Assembly: GCA_021927905.1 (NCBI GenBank)
Contig: BLLK01000038.1
Span: forward strand, 1,612,001 to 1,676,000
DNA from: Chaetoceros tenuissimus
Taxonomy: Eukaryota; Bacillariophyta; Thalassiosirophyceae; Chaetocerotales; Chaetocerotaceae
Reading direction: 5' to 3'
Length of the DNA: 64,000 nucleotides
Shown: piece after piece, positions 10,062 to 20,642 of the stretch
Position numbering within the stretch: the first letter of the stretch is position 1
Layout of the letters: every line of letters starts with the position of its first letter
Program-made: the position numbers and the translations under genes
The notes under the pieces: generated by a model
The model's database searches: none
The model's input: only the letters and a program-made list of their open reading frames with translations
Told to the model about the DNA's origin: nothing

Positions 10062-11108
10062 ATGGATATGCATTCTTCACGAAGCAACAAAAGGCAAAGA
10101 ACAGACAGCACACCATTGAACCTCTCTCAACTTCCTACTGGTGTCCTTAGCAATTGCTTCTCCTTTCTCGGTTCATCGGGTCATTACTATTTCTTGGCAT
10201 CTGTATGTAAAGACTTCAAGGTAGCAGTAGAGGAGCTGTATGGCGATGATCGCAATACTTCCATGGATAGCATTCTGACTTCGATATCTACGTGTGAACA
10301 TGTTTTGGAATTGTTATTTGTCGAGAATGCTCTTACTCAAACGAAGGTTATTACAGCAGTATTCGAAAACGATAGGCTGGACCTTTTCATAGATGTAATA
10401 ATGAAGGCATATCGGATTCCTCGTTTGCAAAATTATATTACTGCTATGGCGAAAGCAATGCGAGACAAAAGTACAGAGATAATGAGGTTCATAATAAAAA
10501 ATGATGAGATTATTTACCTCTTGAAGAATAAAGAACCTCCTGAAGGAATACAGATAAAAGAAACAGCTGAAGATATCGAATTTGCTGTGCAAGGTATAGC
10601 TGCAGCTTGTGATCCAGACATGATTCATCAATTGGTCGAAAAGGGCGTGGTGTTCAATGCGAATTCAATAATCCATTGTTTGAGACGCGAAGACATCGAG
10701 ACATTCAAGTGTTTAGTAGATATTGTAGATGTAGGGCATGAAGAACTGCAGATGGAACAATGGGTCATTTTCCAAGCACTTGAACATGAAATGAATTTAG
10801 ATGCAATCAAATATCTGAAACAAAAGGGCTATTTTCACAATCAAGATACCTTGAGACGTGTAATATTTTCTACTATTCAGAAAAAAGAAGCAGCTGCTAT
10901 CAATGTTGTCAAAGTCGTATTAGAAGGCTGGCACGACATTAGCGATGATTGTATCTCATTGATTATCATTCTCTGTATAAATGAAGAATGTATGGATATC
11001 TTGAGCTATATCCATGAGTCAATCCAAAGAATAAATATTGACCGTTGGATCCAATATGCAGAAATGGAAAATTTGAGAGAAGTTGCTGCACATTTACGAA
11101 GTATGTAA
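10062..11108 (+). CDS. F-box-like/ankyrin-like protein, array copy 6
   Basis: Intronless, about 348 residues. Start placed at ATG 10062 (MDMHSSRSNKRQR), in line with copies 2 and 7. F-box-like block LPTGVLSNCFSFLGSSGHYY / FLASVCKDFKVAVEELY. Ankyrin-like blocks EIMRFIIKNDEIIYLL, CDPDMIHQLVEKGVVFN and DIETFKCLVDIVD, and the C-terminal block DILSYIHESIQRIN. Subfamily A. No disabling change. Confidence 0.8.
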   Translation: MDMHSSRSNKRQRTDSTPLNLSQLPTGVLSNCFSFLGSSGHYYFLASVCKDFKVAVEELYGDDRNTSMDSILTSISTCEHVLELLFVENALTQTKVITAVFENDRLDLFIDVIMKAYRIPRLQNYITAMAKAMRDKSTEIMRFIIKNDEIIYLLKNKEPPEGIQIKETAEDIEFAVQGIAAACDPDMIHQLVEKGVVFNANSIIHCLRREDIETFKCLVDIVDVGHEELQMEQWVIFQALEHEMNLDAIKYLKQKGYFHNQDTLRRVIFSTIQKKEAAAINVVKVVLEGWHDISDDCISLIIILCINEECMDILSYIHESIQRINIDRWIQYAEMENLREVAAHLRSM

Positions 11109-11677
11109 CAAAACATTGGAGGGCTTTCCAATAGTGTCGGTCATATCTCAGGACACAAGAGTAATAGCGTGGGATGGAAATTGACTCAATAGTTGATGAT
11201 GGTTAGTTGTAAAATAAAAATATATTTTTGAGGGACCACGGAGATGCTACCAGAGAATGAAATAAAGGGTGTGTTTTTAGAGAAAAGGAAGCGTTCTATC
11301 CACGTTTCCGTTGATATTTGTTACCATCCTTCAAAATTGCATTTTGCAAATTGTTTGTTATGGAATCGTAGGAATGGTTAGATTTATAAGTTCACTTTAA
11401 CTTGTATGCATGTAAATAAAATTACGAAATGGACGTATCTTTCTGCTCTCTTCAATATTTCTTTCAAAATCCAATGACAATTGATAAAGTGGGACTTGAG
11501 AAGTCGCACGTACTTACAAAATTATTTGACTAGCAAAAAGCGACCTGATAGCATACAACATTTCATTTTGAATGGACTGCTACTATTACTTCTATTGGTA
11601 CCTCTAGTCATTGGCTTCGTAGTATCATTTAGATAGGAAAGAAGATCAGAAGTGCGATCAGCGGGCATTTGATTACA
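11109..11677. other. Array spacer
   Basis: No gene seen. AT-rich. The last 60 bp match the region upstream of copy 6 (gataggaaagaagatcagaa), a candidate core promoter or 5'UTR block for subfamily A. Confidence 0.4.
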
Positions 11678-12733
11678 ATGGATATGATGCATTCTTCACG
11701 AAGCAACAAAAGACAAAGAATAGAGTGCACACCGTTGAGCCTCTCTCAACTTCCAGCTAATGTCCTTAGCAACTGCTTTTCTTTTCTCGGTCCATCGGGT
11801 CATTACTATTTCTTGGCATCTGTTTGTAAAGATTTCAAGGTAGCAGTAGACGAGTTGTATGGAGATGATCGGAATACATCCATGGATAGCATTCTGACAT
11901 CGGTATCTACGTTTACACATGTCATTAAATTGATATTTGAAGAGAATGGTGATGAATATGAAAGTCTCTCAATGAAGATTACAGCAGCGGTCTTTGAAAA
12001 TGACAGAGTAGACCTCTACCAAGATGTAGTATCGAAAATGTCAATTCGCACTCTACAAGGTGAACTTACTGATGTGAGTTGTGCAATACGATACAAAAGT
12101 ACGGAAATAATGAGGTCGATAATTGAAAATGAGCAGATTATTTATCTTTTGAAGAATTTGAAACCTCCTGAAGGAATACAGATAGATGTGACACCTGACG
12201 ATATGCCAAGTATTGTGCAAGCTTTACCAGCTGCCTGTGATCCACAAATGATTCATCAATTGGTAAAAAAGGGTGTGGTGTTTAAATGTTCATCTGTATG
12301 TCATTCTCTGAGACGCAAAGAACTTGAAACTTTCAAGTGCATGTTAGATATGTTTGAGCATGAAGAAAATGACAGCAAGTCACAAGTAATTTTCCCTGTA
12401 CTTGAACATGAAATGCATTTAGATGCAATCAAATATCTGAAACAAAAAGGCTACTTTGATGATGAAATTATCTTCACTTGGGCAATAGTCTTAACAAATC
12501 GTAACCGATTAGCAACACGTATAAACGTTGTCAAGTGTATATTGGAAGGTCAGCGCGATATTAGCGACAGGAGCTTGAGAACGATCATTGCTAGTTGTAT
12601 TAGCTATGGATGTATGGATGTTTTGAGCTATATCCATGAATCCGTCGACAGAATCAATATCGAACATTGGTTGATATTTGCAGAATCACATAATTTGACG
12701 GAAGTTGTTGCACACTTGCAGAGTATGCGATGA
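11678..12733 (+). CDS. F-box-like/ankyrin-like protein, array copy 7
   Basis: Intronless, about 351 residues from ATG 11678 (MDMMHSSRSNKRQR). F-box-like block LPANVLSNCFSFLGPSGHYY / FLASVCKDFKVAVDELY is identical to that of copy 2. Ankyrin-like blocks include EIMRSIIENEQIIYLL, CDPQMIHQLVKKGVVF and ELETFKCMLDMFEH, with DVLSYIHESVDRIN at the end. Its C-terminal half is closest to copies 8 and 9 although its N-terminus is subfamily A, which suggests recombination between array members. Confidence 0.8.
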   Translation: MDMMHSSRSNKRQRIECTPLSLSQLPANVLSNCFSFLGPSGHYYFLASVCKDFKVAVDELYGDDRNTSMDSILTSVSTFTHVIKLIFEENGDEYESLSMKITAAVFENDRVDLYQDVVSKMSIRTLQGELTDVSCAIRYKSTEIMRSIIENEQIIYLLKNLKPPEGIQIDVTPDDMPSIVQALPAACDPQMIHQLVKKGVVFKCSSVCHSLRRKELETFKCMLDMFEHEENDSKSQVIFPVLEHEMHLDAIKYLKQKGYFDDEIIFTWAIVLTNRNRLATRINVVKCILEGQRDISDRSLRTIIASCISYGCMDVLSYIHESVDRINIEHWLIFAESHNLTEVVAHLQSMR

Positions 12734-13792
12734 AGTTGCGCATGAAATATAAACATTTCTTCATCTAGATAACTGAAAACAAGAGTAATTAAAGGTCTTG
12801 CGATGACTCAAATTGACTGATTATATAGTTGGTGGTGAGATCAAGGTAGATAAATAGAGTTGGGTGAGATGTCAATGAGTCTTGACATGTTGTACTGCTT
12901 ATTAGACGTCGCTTGCAATAAGGTCCGGCGTATAGATACCACCATGCGTCGTATTCTCATTCATTTTTCTAATAATATTACAGATGTTACAAAGTTCGCA
13001 AGAACATTATCTTGTTTGCCATGAACAAACATGCAACTGAAATTGCTTGATTATTTTGAAACATTCTAGGGCTGGAGGTAGGCGAAATACATTTCTATTT
13101 GGGGTAATAAAGAAAGAGATGGTATTGAAAATGGTGATCTACTTTTACTAGTTTTAAAATAGGGGTATGTTTACATAGAAAACAAATAGAACAAAGCGTT
13201 ATATCCACTGTTCCGTCGATGACTAGACTACTATTAAGGCGATCAATATAGTTCTGATAATAATCAAATGGCATTCCTTTTGAATTCAATCTTTTCCTTT
13301 TCAAATTCAGAAAGATCGAACAGAACTATAGGTTTCGGAAGAAAAAATGATAATTTGAAACCTGGAATGAAAATACTCGTATACAAATACCAAGTATGCC
13401 TTATTGAGTCTACTTAGCAGAAGCATTGATTCTAGGCAAAGATAAAATCATGACTATCATTTTAAAAAACTTTATGCGAGCAGTGACGAAGTGATGCAAT
13501 GCATCATATTATATATTGAGTCTTTGACTCATGACCAATGCTAAAACTAAAAAAATGACATGAGGTAGATCTATCCTTTAATAGGTTCTTGAACCCCGAA
13601 CGCATTGGACAAACACAGCGAAAACATGAAACGTAGGTAAGACGCATCCAGCATCTCTTTTCTCTTTTCGTGCTCTCTTTTTTTTGGGATGTAAGATGCA
13701 AGAGTTATCACTGCAATCTTATTCCATAGGTATACATTGAAGAAGCACCAATATACAGCCTTTCATAGAGATCAAGCGTAAAAAGAGCTACC
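12734..13792. other. Long array spacer with gene remnant and upstream element
   Basis: No intact gene. It contains the 3' remnant listed at 12925-13024, its conserved 3' flank, and the subfamily-B inverted-end element: GACCAATGC at 13533-13541, GGTTCTTGAACC at 13584-13595, GCATTGG at 13602-13608, ending about 185 bp before the ATG of copy 8. Confidence 0.5.
12925..13024 (+). pseudogene. 3' remnant of an F-box-like array gene
   Basis: About 100 bp match the last codons of copy 5 (9258-9372), through the stop codon, and the match continues into the conserved 3' flank. The rest of that gene is absent, so a full array unit was lost here by deletion. Confidence 0.6.
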
Positions 13793-14872
13793 ATGAATGA
13801 ACATATACCTACGAGCAAAAGGCAGCGACTAGCTGTAGTATCAAAAAATGAGGAGGCAAAAGATACTCATACGAGAATTGGTGGAGGAATCCTGACACTT
13901 CCAAGTGGAGTCCTTAGCAATTGCTTTTCCTTTCTCGGTCCTTCGGGTCATTACTATTTCTTGGCATCAGTGTGCAAAGACTTCAAGGTAGCAGTCGATG
14001 AGTTGTATGATGATGATCGCAACACATCAATGAATAGCATTCTGACTTCGGTATCTACATGTACACATGTGATGAGTTTGTCAGATGAATTGGTTCCTGA
14101 TGGTGTGTCGATTTTGCCAAAGGTTATAACAGCAGTATTTGAAAATGATAGACTAGACCTCTACCAAGATGTACTGTTGAAAAATGATCTTACTACAATG
14201 TTATTCATGACAAATGCAATTCGATACAAAAGTACGGAGATAATGAGGTCAATAATTACAAATGAACAAATTATTTACCTCTTGAAGAATTCCCAACCGC
14301 CTGAAGGAATGCAGATAGAAGCAACATCAAAAGAAATAAAAATTATTGTGCAAGCTATAGTAGCTGCCTGTGATCCACAGATGATTCATCAATTGGTAGA
14401 AAAAGGCGTAGTGTTTGATGTTTCATCAATTTTCCATTCTCTTCGTCGTAAAGATCTGGAGACATTCAAATGTTTATTAGATATTTTGGGGCATGATGAA
14501 GTGGACAACAGGGATGTAGTAAGTATTTTCCGATCGCTTCTTGAACATGAAATGCATTTCGATGCAATCAAATATTTGAAACAAAAAGGTTACTTTGACG
14601 ATGAAGCTGTCTTGACTGCTACAATTATCTATACTATTCGCACCCGAGCCGCAGCAGGCGAAAATATTGTCAAGGCTTTATTAGAAGATTTGAGTGACAA
14701 TATCGATAGGAGCTTCAAAATGATTATTTCTGTTTGTATTCTTTCTGAATGTATGGATGTTTTGAGTTATATCCATGAATCAGTCAAAAGAATCGATATC
14801 GACCTTTGGATCCATTTTGCAGAAAGGCAAAATTTGACGGAAGTTGTTGCACATTTGCGAAGTATGCGATGA
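13793..14872 (+). CDS. F-box-like/ankyrin-like protein, array copy 8
   Basis: Intronless, 359 residues. Subfamily-B N-terminus (SKRQRLAVVSKNEEAKD). F-box-like block LPSGVLSNCFSFLGPSGHYY / FLASVCKDFKVAVDELY. Ankyrin-like blocks EIMRSIITNEQIIYLL, CDPQMIHQLVEKGVVFD, DLETFKCLLDILGHD and DVLSYIHESVKRID. Open and apparently functional. Preceded by the inverted-end upstream element. Confidence 0.8.
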   Translation: MNEHIPTSKRQRLAVVSKNEEAKDTHTRIGGGILTLPSGVLSNCFSFLGPSGHYYFLASVCKDFKVAVDELYDDDRNTSMNSILTSVSTCTHVMSLSDELVPDGVSILPKVITAVFENDRLDLYQDVLLKNDLTTMLFMTNAIRYKSTEIMRSIITNEQIIYLLKNSQPPEGMQIEATSKEIKIIVQAIVAACDPQMIHQLVEKGVVFDVSSIFHSLRRKDLETFKCLLDILGHDEVDNRDVVSIFRSLLEHEMHFDAIKYLKQKGYFDDEAVLTATIIYTIRTRAAAGENIVKALLEDLSDNIDRSFKMIISVCILSECMDVLSYIHESVKRIDIDLWIHFAERQNLTEVVAHLRSMR

Positions 14873-15606
14873 TATTGCGTGTAGAATACACATGCGAAAT
14901 TTTGGTTCTGCAAATACCGTTCATGCTTTCCAACAGTGTCGTTCATAACTCTGAAAACTAGAATAATCAATGTCATGATGTGATTAATCATATTGACTTA
15001 TAATAGTTGATGGTGAGATGGTTACTGCTGATATGATATGTCAATCGCAATACCAAGTCCATTTCCATATACGAGAGATATAAGTTTGGCTTCCTGAAGA
15101 CGCTGTATAGCTCCGACATTATAGGAATTCTATACGCTACTAGATCAGTTTGTAAGAAAAGAGCGTATGGATATATCTTGAGTGATACAGTATTCATAAC
15201 TGCATTTATGAGATCAATTTAAACTTCTGTTTTCAAATTGCGGAAAGGTTGAACTTGACGGAATTGATGGAAACTTTGCAACATAAATATCCCAAACAAT
15301 ATAAAACATTAAATTCATAGATTTAATTCTAAGTAGAAGCATACTTTACGTAGTATGATAATATTTAGTAGTACCAATCTTCCTTTCCGCCAATATGCAG
15401 ATTTTTTTGTCCAGAACCAATGCTAAAACTGAAATCTATGATAGGCTTCATACTCGAATAGGTTATTGAACTATCTACTGTACAGCATTGGGCATTGGAG
15501 CATTGGAGATTTCTGCTTTGGATACTATCTTACACAATCGTATTCAATATTAATTCCCTAGTTTACACCAGTCATATAGAACAATAAGCCAAAGGTATTA
15601 GCTATA
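14873..15606. other. Array spacer with gene remnant and degenerate upstream element
   Basis: No intact gene. Holds the 3' remnant at about 15145-15288 and a degenerate copy of the upstream element (ACCAATGC at 15416-15423, GGTTATTGAACT in the middle, GCATTGG at 15485-15491 and again at 15492-15498) before copy 9. Confidence 0.45.
15145..15288 (+). pseudogene. Second 3' remnant of an F-box-like array gene
   Basis: A decayed stretch matches the C-terminal coding end of copies 2, 3 and 10 (gagcgtatggatat near the start, aacttgacggaa near the end), with small indels. It is more decayed than the remnant at 12925, so is probably an older loss. Confidence 0.5.
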
Positions 15607-16693
15607 ATGGTGGATGAACATTTCCCTAAGAGGAAAAGGCAGAGACTAGCTGTATTGAAAAATGAGGCAAAAGACATCCAAATGAAATTTAGTGGAGGCG
15701 GAGTATTATCACTTCCTACTGGAGTCCTCGGTAACTGCTTCTCCTTTCTCGGTTCATCAGGTCATTACTATTTCTTGGCAACTGTATGTAAAGACTTCAA
15801 GGTAGCAGTTGATGAGCTGTATGGAGATGATCGCAACACGTCAATGGATAGCATTCTGACTTCTGTATCTACGTGCACTATTGAATTTGCCAGTCAATGA
15901 AGAGAATAATCATCTTTCAAAGAAGGTTGTGACAGCAGTATTTCAAAATGACAGAGTAGACCTATTCCAAGATGTTTTATTGAAATTATTTCCTAATTCT
16001 CCTAATCGCCCTTTAGAAGGCGATTTTACTGATGTGACGAATGCTGTACGATACAAAAGTACGGAGATAATGAGGTCAATCATTGCAAATGAGCAGATTA
16101 TTCATCTCTTGAGGAGTAAAGAACCACCTGAATACATGAAGAGAGAAATAAAAACTGAAGATATAAAAAATCTGGTGCAAGCTATGGTAGCTGCCTGTGA
16201 TCCAGATATGATTCATCAATTGGTAGAAAAGGGTGTGGTGTTTCATTTTGCATCTGTATTTCATTCTCTGAGACGCAAAGACCTTGAAACGTTCAAGTGT
16301 TTACTAGATATGATTGAGCATGATGGAATGAACAACAACTCAAAATTATGTTTCCGAGCAATTGACCATGAAATGCATTTAGATGCAATCAAATATCTGA
16401 AACAAAAGGGCTACTTTGACGATGAAATTGTCTTTTCTAGAGCAATAATCTATATACTTCACAACCGAGCAGCAGCTGGTATCGATATTATGAAGTGTAT
16501 ATTGGAAGGTCGGCACGACATTAGCGAGTTTAGCTTTGGAATAATAATTGGTACTTGTATTAGCTGTGAATGTACGGATATTTTGAGTTACATCCATGAA
16601 TCCGTCAAGAGAATCAACATCGACCGTTGGTTGATATTTGCAGAATCAGAACAGTTGCCCGAAGTTGTTGCACATTTACAGAGTATGCGATGA
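15607..16693 (+). pseudogene. F-box-like/ankyrin-like gene, array copy 9, frameshifted
   Basis: Subfamily-B N-terminus (KRKRQRLAVLKNEAKD) and an intact F-box-like block (LPTGVLGNCFSFLGSSGHYY). The frame breaks just after VSTCT near 15878-15885, giving a 97-residue product that ends at 15900. The remaining 270 codons of ankyrin-like sequence continue cleanly in another frame to 16693 with no further stops, so the break is recent or a sequence error. Compared with copy 8, a few bases are missing around the STCTHV codons. Confidence 0.75.
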
Positions 16694-16960
16694 AACTGCG
16701 CAAAAACTACAAAACATTTCTTCATTCTTTCCAACAGTCTTAGATAACTGAACACAAGAGTAATCAAAGGCCTTCTTGCGATGACTCAAACTGACTGAAT
16801 AGTTGATGGTGAGATGTCAATGACCCTTGACATTTAGTACAGCTGATTAGACGTCGCTCGCAATATCAAGTCCATTTCCATCATTTCTCTTAAAGACCAC
16901 CTGTTGAAAACCATAAATCTCTTTCAGTCATAAATCACCAGAAGAATAAAATAGAAAAGA

Positions 16961-17893
16961 ATGAATAGATCCACAAGCTCAAGTTCACCACTTCCTACCC
17001 ATGTCTTAAGTCACTGCTTCTCCTTTCTTGGATCTTCAGGTCATTACTACTTTTTGGCATCTGTGTGTAGAGACTTCAGAATTGCAGTGGAAGAGTTGTA
17101 CCAAGGTAGTCGAAATACATCAATGGACAGTATCATTTCATCAGTCTCTACCTATCGTCATATTATCAAGATAGTAGATTCCAACACTATTTGTGAGGAG
17201 ATCTTCAAAGCAATATTCAGAAAAGATAGAGTTGAAATTTTTACAGAAATAAGCAATAAACTTGAGATTATGGTGAGTGTACATTTGGCAATTGCCAACT
17301 GTAGCACTGAGATCATGAGGTCAATCATTACTGATGAGAAAGTAGTGTATGAAATGATGAATTATCCAACTCATGTTTGCGTATCTTCTGCATGTGATGT
17401 AAGTATGATTCAGTATTTGATGGACAAGGGGGTGAAGTTCAATGCAAGCTCAGTGGAAAGTGCATTGAGGCGCAAAGACCTTGAGACTTTCAGGTACCTT
17501 CTAGATTTCGTAGATGTAGCAAATGAGGATGTCAATGTCAGAAATTATATATTTCATGCTGCATGGAAGCACGAGCATAATATAGATGCAATGCGCTTGT
17601 TGAAAGAGAAAAAACAAAATGGTTACGACTCCTATGTGATTGAATTTGTATGTAGAGCACTAGACGACAATATCAGTTTGGATTTAGTAAAGATTCTTCT
17701 CGAAGACGCACAATGGCTCAAGCATGATGTTCTCTGTTACTTTCCATTTCTAGGGGCTTGTATAAGTGCGCAGCGCACAGATATCTTGAGCTTTATCCAT
17801 CATTCCATTCGTGAGATTGATGTAAACTTCTGTCTTCGATTTGCTGAAATGTTTCATTTTACTGAGGTTATTGAATTCCTTCAACAAATGTGA
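16961..17893 (+). CDS. F-box-like/ankyrin-like protein, array copy 10
   Basis: Intronless, 310 residues, the shortest open member and the last in the array. The N-terminus is a short Ser run, followed by the F-box-like block LPTHVLSHCFSFLGSSGHYY / FLASVCRDFRIAVEELY. Ankyrin-like blocks EIMRSIITDEKVV, CDVSMIQYLMDKGVKFN and DLETFRYLLDFVD, and the end DILSFIHHSIREID. Closest to copy 3. Same strand as all other members. Confidence 0.8.
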   Translation: MNRSTSSSSPLPTHVLSHCFSFLGSSGHYYFLASVCRDFRIAVEELYQGSRNTSMDSIISSVSTYRHIIKIVDSNTICEEIFKAIFRKDRVEIFTEISNKLEIMVSVHLAIANCSTEIMRSIITDEKVVYEMMNYPTHVCVSSACDVSMIQYLMDKGVKFNASSVESALRRKDLETFRYLLDFVDVANEDVNVRNYIFHAAWKHEHNIDAMRLLKEKKQNGYDSYVIEFVCRALDDNISLDLVKILLEDAQWLKHDVLCYFPFLGACISAQRTDILSFIHHSIREIDVNFCLRFAEMFHFTEVIEFLQQM

Positions 17894-18225
17894 TGTGCGT
17901 ACTAATGGGGTAGATATTTAAAAACTAATAATATAAGTTTCATCATATAGGTTGTAGGTAGTGCAAATCTTCCTTTTCACCATACGGTACGTCCAATGAC
18001 AACAAAGCTTGTTTCCACTTTCAAAGATGGGACCCACTCCCAAGTTGACAAAGATACTATACATACGTACATGCAGGCCTCTCATAGCCTTTCCTCTCCT
18101 CCGATCTCCGATCTTCGAGAAAAACAACAGGCAAAACTGTAATGAGAATAGTGAATAAGTACATTTGATGCATTCAAAACACTTTGACGCTATCTACAAG
18201 CAATAGATATATTTTATATACTAAA
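17894..18225. other. Spacer upstream of the phytyltransferase gene
   Basis: No gene seen in these 332 bp between the end of the F-box-like array and the start of the tocopherol gene. Confidence 0.3.
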
Positions 18226-19507
18226 ATGAAAAGTATCTTTGCCATTGCGGTGCTCACTCTGAGCGCAGCCAACGTCAATGGCTTCCAAATGACGTCAAGA
18301 AGCGCCCTCAACCTAAAGATTCCTATGGCACAACAAACGAGATTTAGTACATCATCCTATTCACCTGCTCCTTTGAAATCTCACTCCAAGTCAAGTCTAA
18401 AGATGGCATCCGATTACACGTTTTCAAGCAATACGACATCAACGTCTAAAGAAAAGGTTCCATTCCCGATAGTCCTCTGGAGATTCACGCGACCACATAC
18501 ACTCATTGGATCAGCCTTGGCCATTCCAGCACTTCACATTCTCGCTGCACCAACATATTCTCAAGCATTCACAAAAGCAGCAGCTATATCAACTTTATTC
18601 GCAATGCTACCATCTCTATTGATGAATCTATACATTACAGGCTTGAATCAAATCACCGATGTGGAAATTGACAAAATTAATAAACCGAAATTGCCAATTG
18701 CAGCAGGAGACCTTTCGCCTAAATCAGCCAATATCATTGTGACTCTATCATTAATTGCATCACTTTTGTTGGGAATTTCTCATCCTGTTTTGGGTTCGCA
18801 GGGGTTGAATGTGGCGCTTTGGGGATCAATGATATTAGGTACCATGTATTCTATGAAGCCATTCCGTCTCAAGAGATTTCCATTATTGGCTGCTTTTTGT
18901 ATTGTAGCTGTGAGAGGTGCTGTTATTAATGCTGGATTCTTTGCTCATGCCATGAGTGCCGCTTATGGGAATCCTATGGGTGTTTTGGCTTGTTTGCAGA
19001 ATGACATGAAATGTTTTCTTTCGAGTATGTTTTTTGCAGTGTTTGGTATAGTCATTGGTAAGTCATGATGCAGTGATACGTTATATATTTTAGAATATTA
19101 TAATAATATGTCGATGCGTTCATGGTTTGACTAATCTTAAATCTATTATAGCATTGATGAAAGACGTGCCAGATGCAGTGGGAGATGCTCAATTTAACAT
19201 TCGATCATTCACAGTCCAAATCGGTCAAAAGAACGTTTTTACAGCTATGAGAAGACTTTTGAGTATATTATTCATTGGAGTAGGAAGTGGATTTACCAAA
19301 ATGGCGATTGAAGCATTCTCTTCCAATAACACAGGATTAAGCATGTGTCGATCCATTGTTGCATTGTCGGCATTCTTTGCAGGATATAGTGTAAGAGAAG
19401 AAGCCAAAGATGTGAATGCAGAAGACAGTGGTGAAGTGTACAATTATTACATGCATCTTTGGAAATTATTTTATGCATCTTATTTGGTCCTTCCCTTTGC
19501 AAGATAA
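18226..19507 (+). CDS. VTE2: Homogentisate phytyltransferase (UbiA prenyltransferase), one intron
   Basis: CDS join(18226..19057,19152..19507), 395 residues; GTAAGT/TATAG intron of 94 bp. It joins phytyl diphosphate to homogentisate with loss of CO2, the committed step to tocopherol, in plastid membranes. The first Asp-rich motif is NQITDVEIDKINKP and the second KDVPDAVGD, followed by IRSFTVQIGQ; the C-terminus has YMHLWKLFYASYLVLPF as in plant VTE2. About eight hydrophobic spans. The intron falls just before the second Asp motif. The N-terminus MKSIFAIAVLTLSAANVNG|FQM is a signal peptide with Phe at the predicted cleavage point, as in diatom plastid proteins. Start at ATG 18226. The related homogentisate solanesyltransferase is less likely given the motif wording. 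Confidence 0.92.
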
Positions 19508-19823
19508 TCAGAGAGATGAAGTGTCCTTTAACACCATAAAATTGACTGAACGTTTGAAACGAATCGTGTCCGAGTATCTACAAGCTAACTTACATATAGA
19601 ATAGTATTAAAAACACTATCACGTTAAAGAACACAAATAAGTTATGCTCCAATCTTCTCGTCAAATGTTGAAATTGTATAATTTTGACATTACAGTATTA
19701 TTTTTTTCCTTTTGAAGAAACAGTATACGTAGAGTGACCTCCTAGATACAAAGCATAAAAATGAAGAAATGACAAGGCTGAGGTCGAAGACCAAATGGTC
19801 ATTATAGTTTATCAAACTATGAA
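19508..19823. other. Convergent spacer
   Basis: 316 bp between convergent genes. No gene or clear signal seen. Confidence 0.3.
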
Positions 19824-20642
19824 CTAAACTACATTTACCCCATCATTTCTAGCATATATATATCTTCTCAACATTTTCATCTCATCGATATTCTCCAAAT
19901 ATGGATTCTCTGCCAAATATTGCAGAGGCGTGATTCCAATCTTGTTTTCTGCTTGCAACATTTGCGGTCCCTGTTCTCTGACTACATCATATATGGCTTC
20001 TGAGATAGGCAATGTTTTATTTTCATATGTTGAGCAGCAGATGCGATGAAGAGCGCAGTTTCTTCAGTTGTTGATACTTTTGATCCAACCATTAACGTCA
20101 TCATATACTGGATACCTTCCGTTTGGCAGTTTCTCAAATGGAGACTTATCAATTAATGCAGTCCCTAGGATTACGTCTTCTTCAAGAATAGTATTTGGAT
20201 GTACACTCAATATGATCAACTTTGGACAGTCTTTAAATGCCTCTCTACCAATTTCTCTACATGATGGTGGAATAAACATTGAAATCAGATTGCCACAGGA
20301 ACAAAATGTCTGTTGTCCAATGAATTCAAGATTCCTTGAGAGTCTAACATATGAGACGCTACCACAACCTCAGAAAGCCCAGCCTTCAATCCTAATAACA
20401 GAATCTGACATGATGACAGTGTCAATTTGTTCACACTCTCTCAAACAATCTTCAGGAATCTCTTCAACTCCTGGTAATACAATAATCACCTCCCAAGATT
20501 CTCTCTCTTCCCAATTGTAAATGAGAGGCTCATCATTATCTACATGGTATAGAATCTCTCCGTTGTAAAAGAGAGTTTTCTTTCCTTCGTACATTCTTAT
20601 TCCGGGAATGAACCGCTGCCACTCTTCCGTCTGCACCCTCAT
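19824..20642 (-). pseudogene. BspA-like leucine-rich-repeat gene interrupted by two in-frame TGA codons
   Basis: Reads in one frame across the full family length and aligns with the intact gene at 44143-44952: N-terminus MRVQTEEWQRFIPGIRMY, LRR_5-type repeats (VIMSDSVIRIEGWAF, FIPPSCREIGREAFKDC), and a C-terminal GITPLQYLAENPYLEN segment with an ankyrin-like turn. Two TGA codons interrupt it, after EGWAF (about 20367-20369, most likely Arg originally) and after SINN (about 20061-20063, where the 35-kb copy has Gly GGA). There is no frameshift. BspA-type LRRs usually mediate protein binding; function in diatoms is unknown. Alternatives are read-through or an allele-specific null. Confidence 0.75.

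Noticed and set aside
2282-17893. Viral (giant-virus or poxvirus-like) origin of the F-box-like/ankyrin-like array
   Set aside because: Ankyrin/F-box arrays occur in such viruses, but the domain order is reversed, no viral hallmark gene is nearby, and the flanking genes are ordinary diatom nuclear genes.
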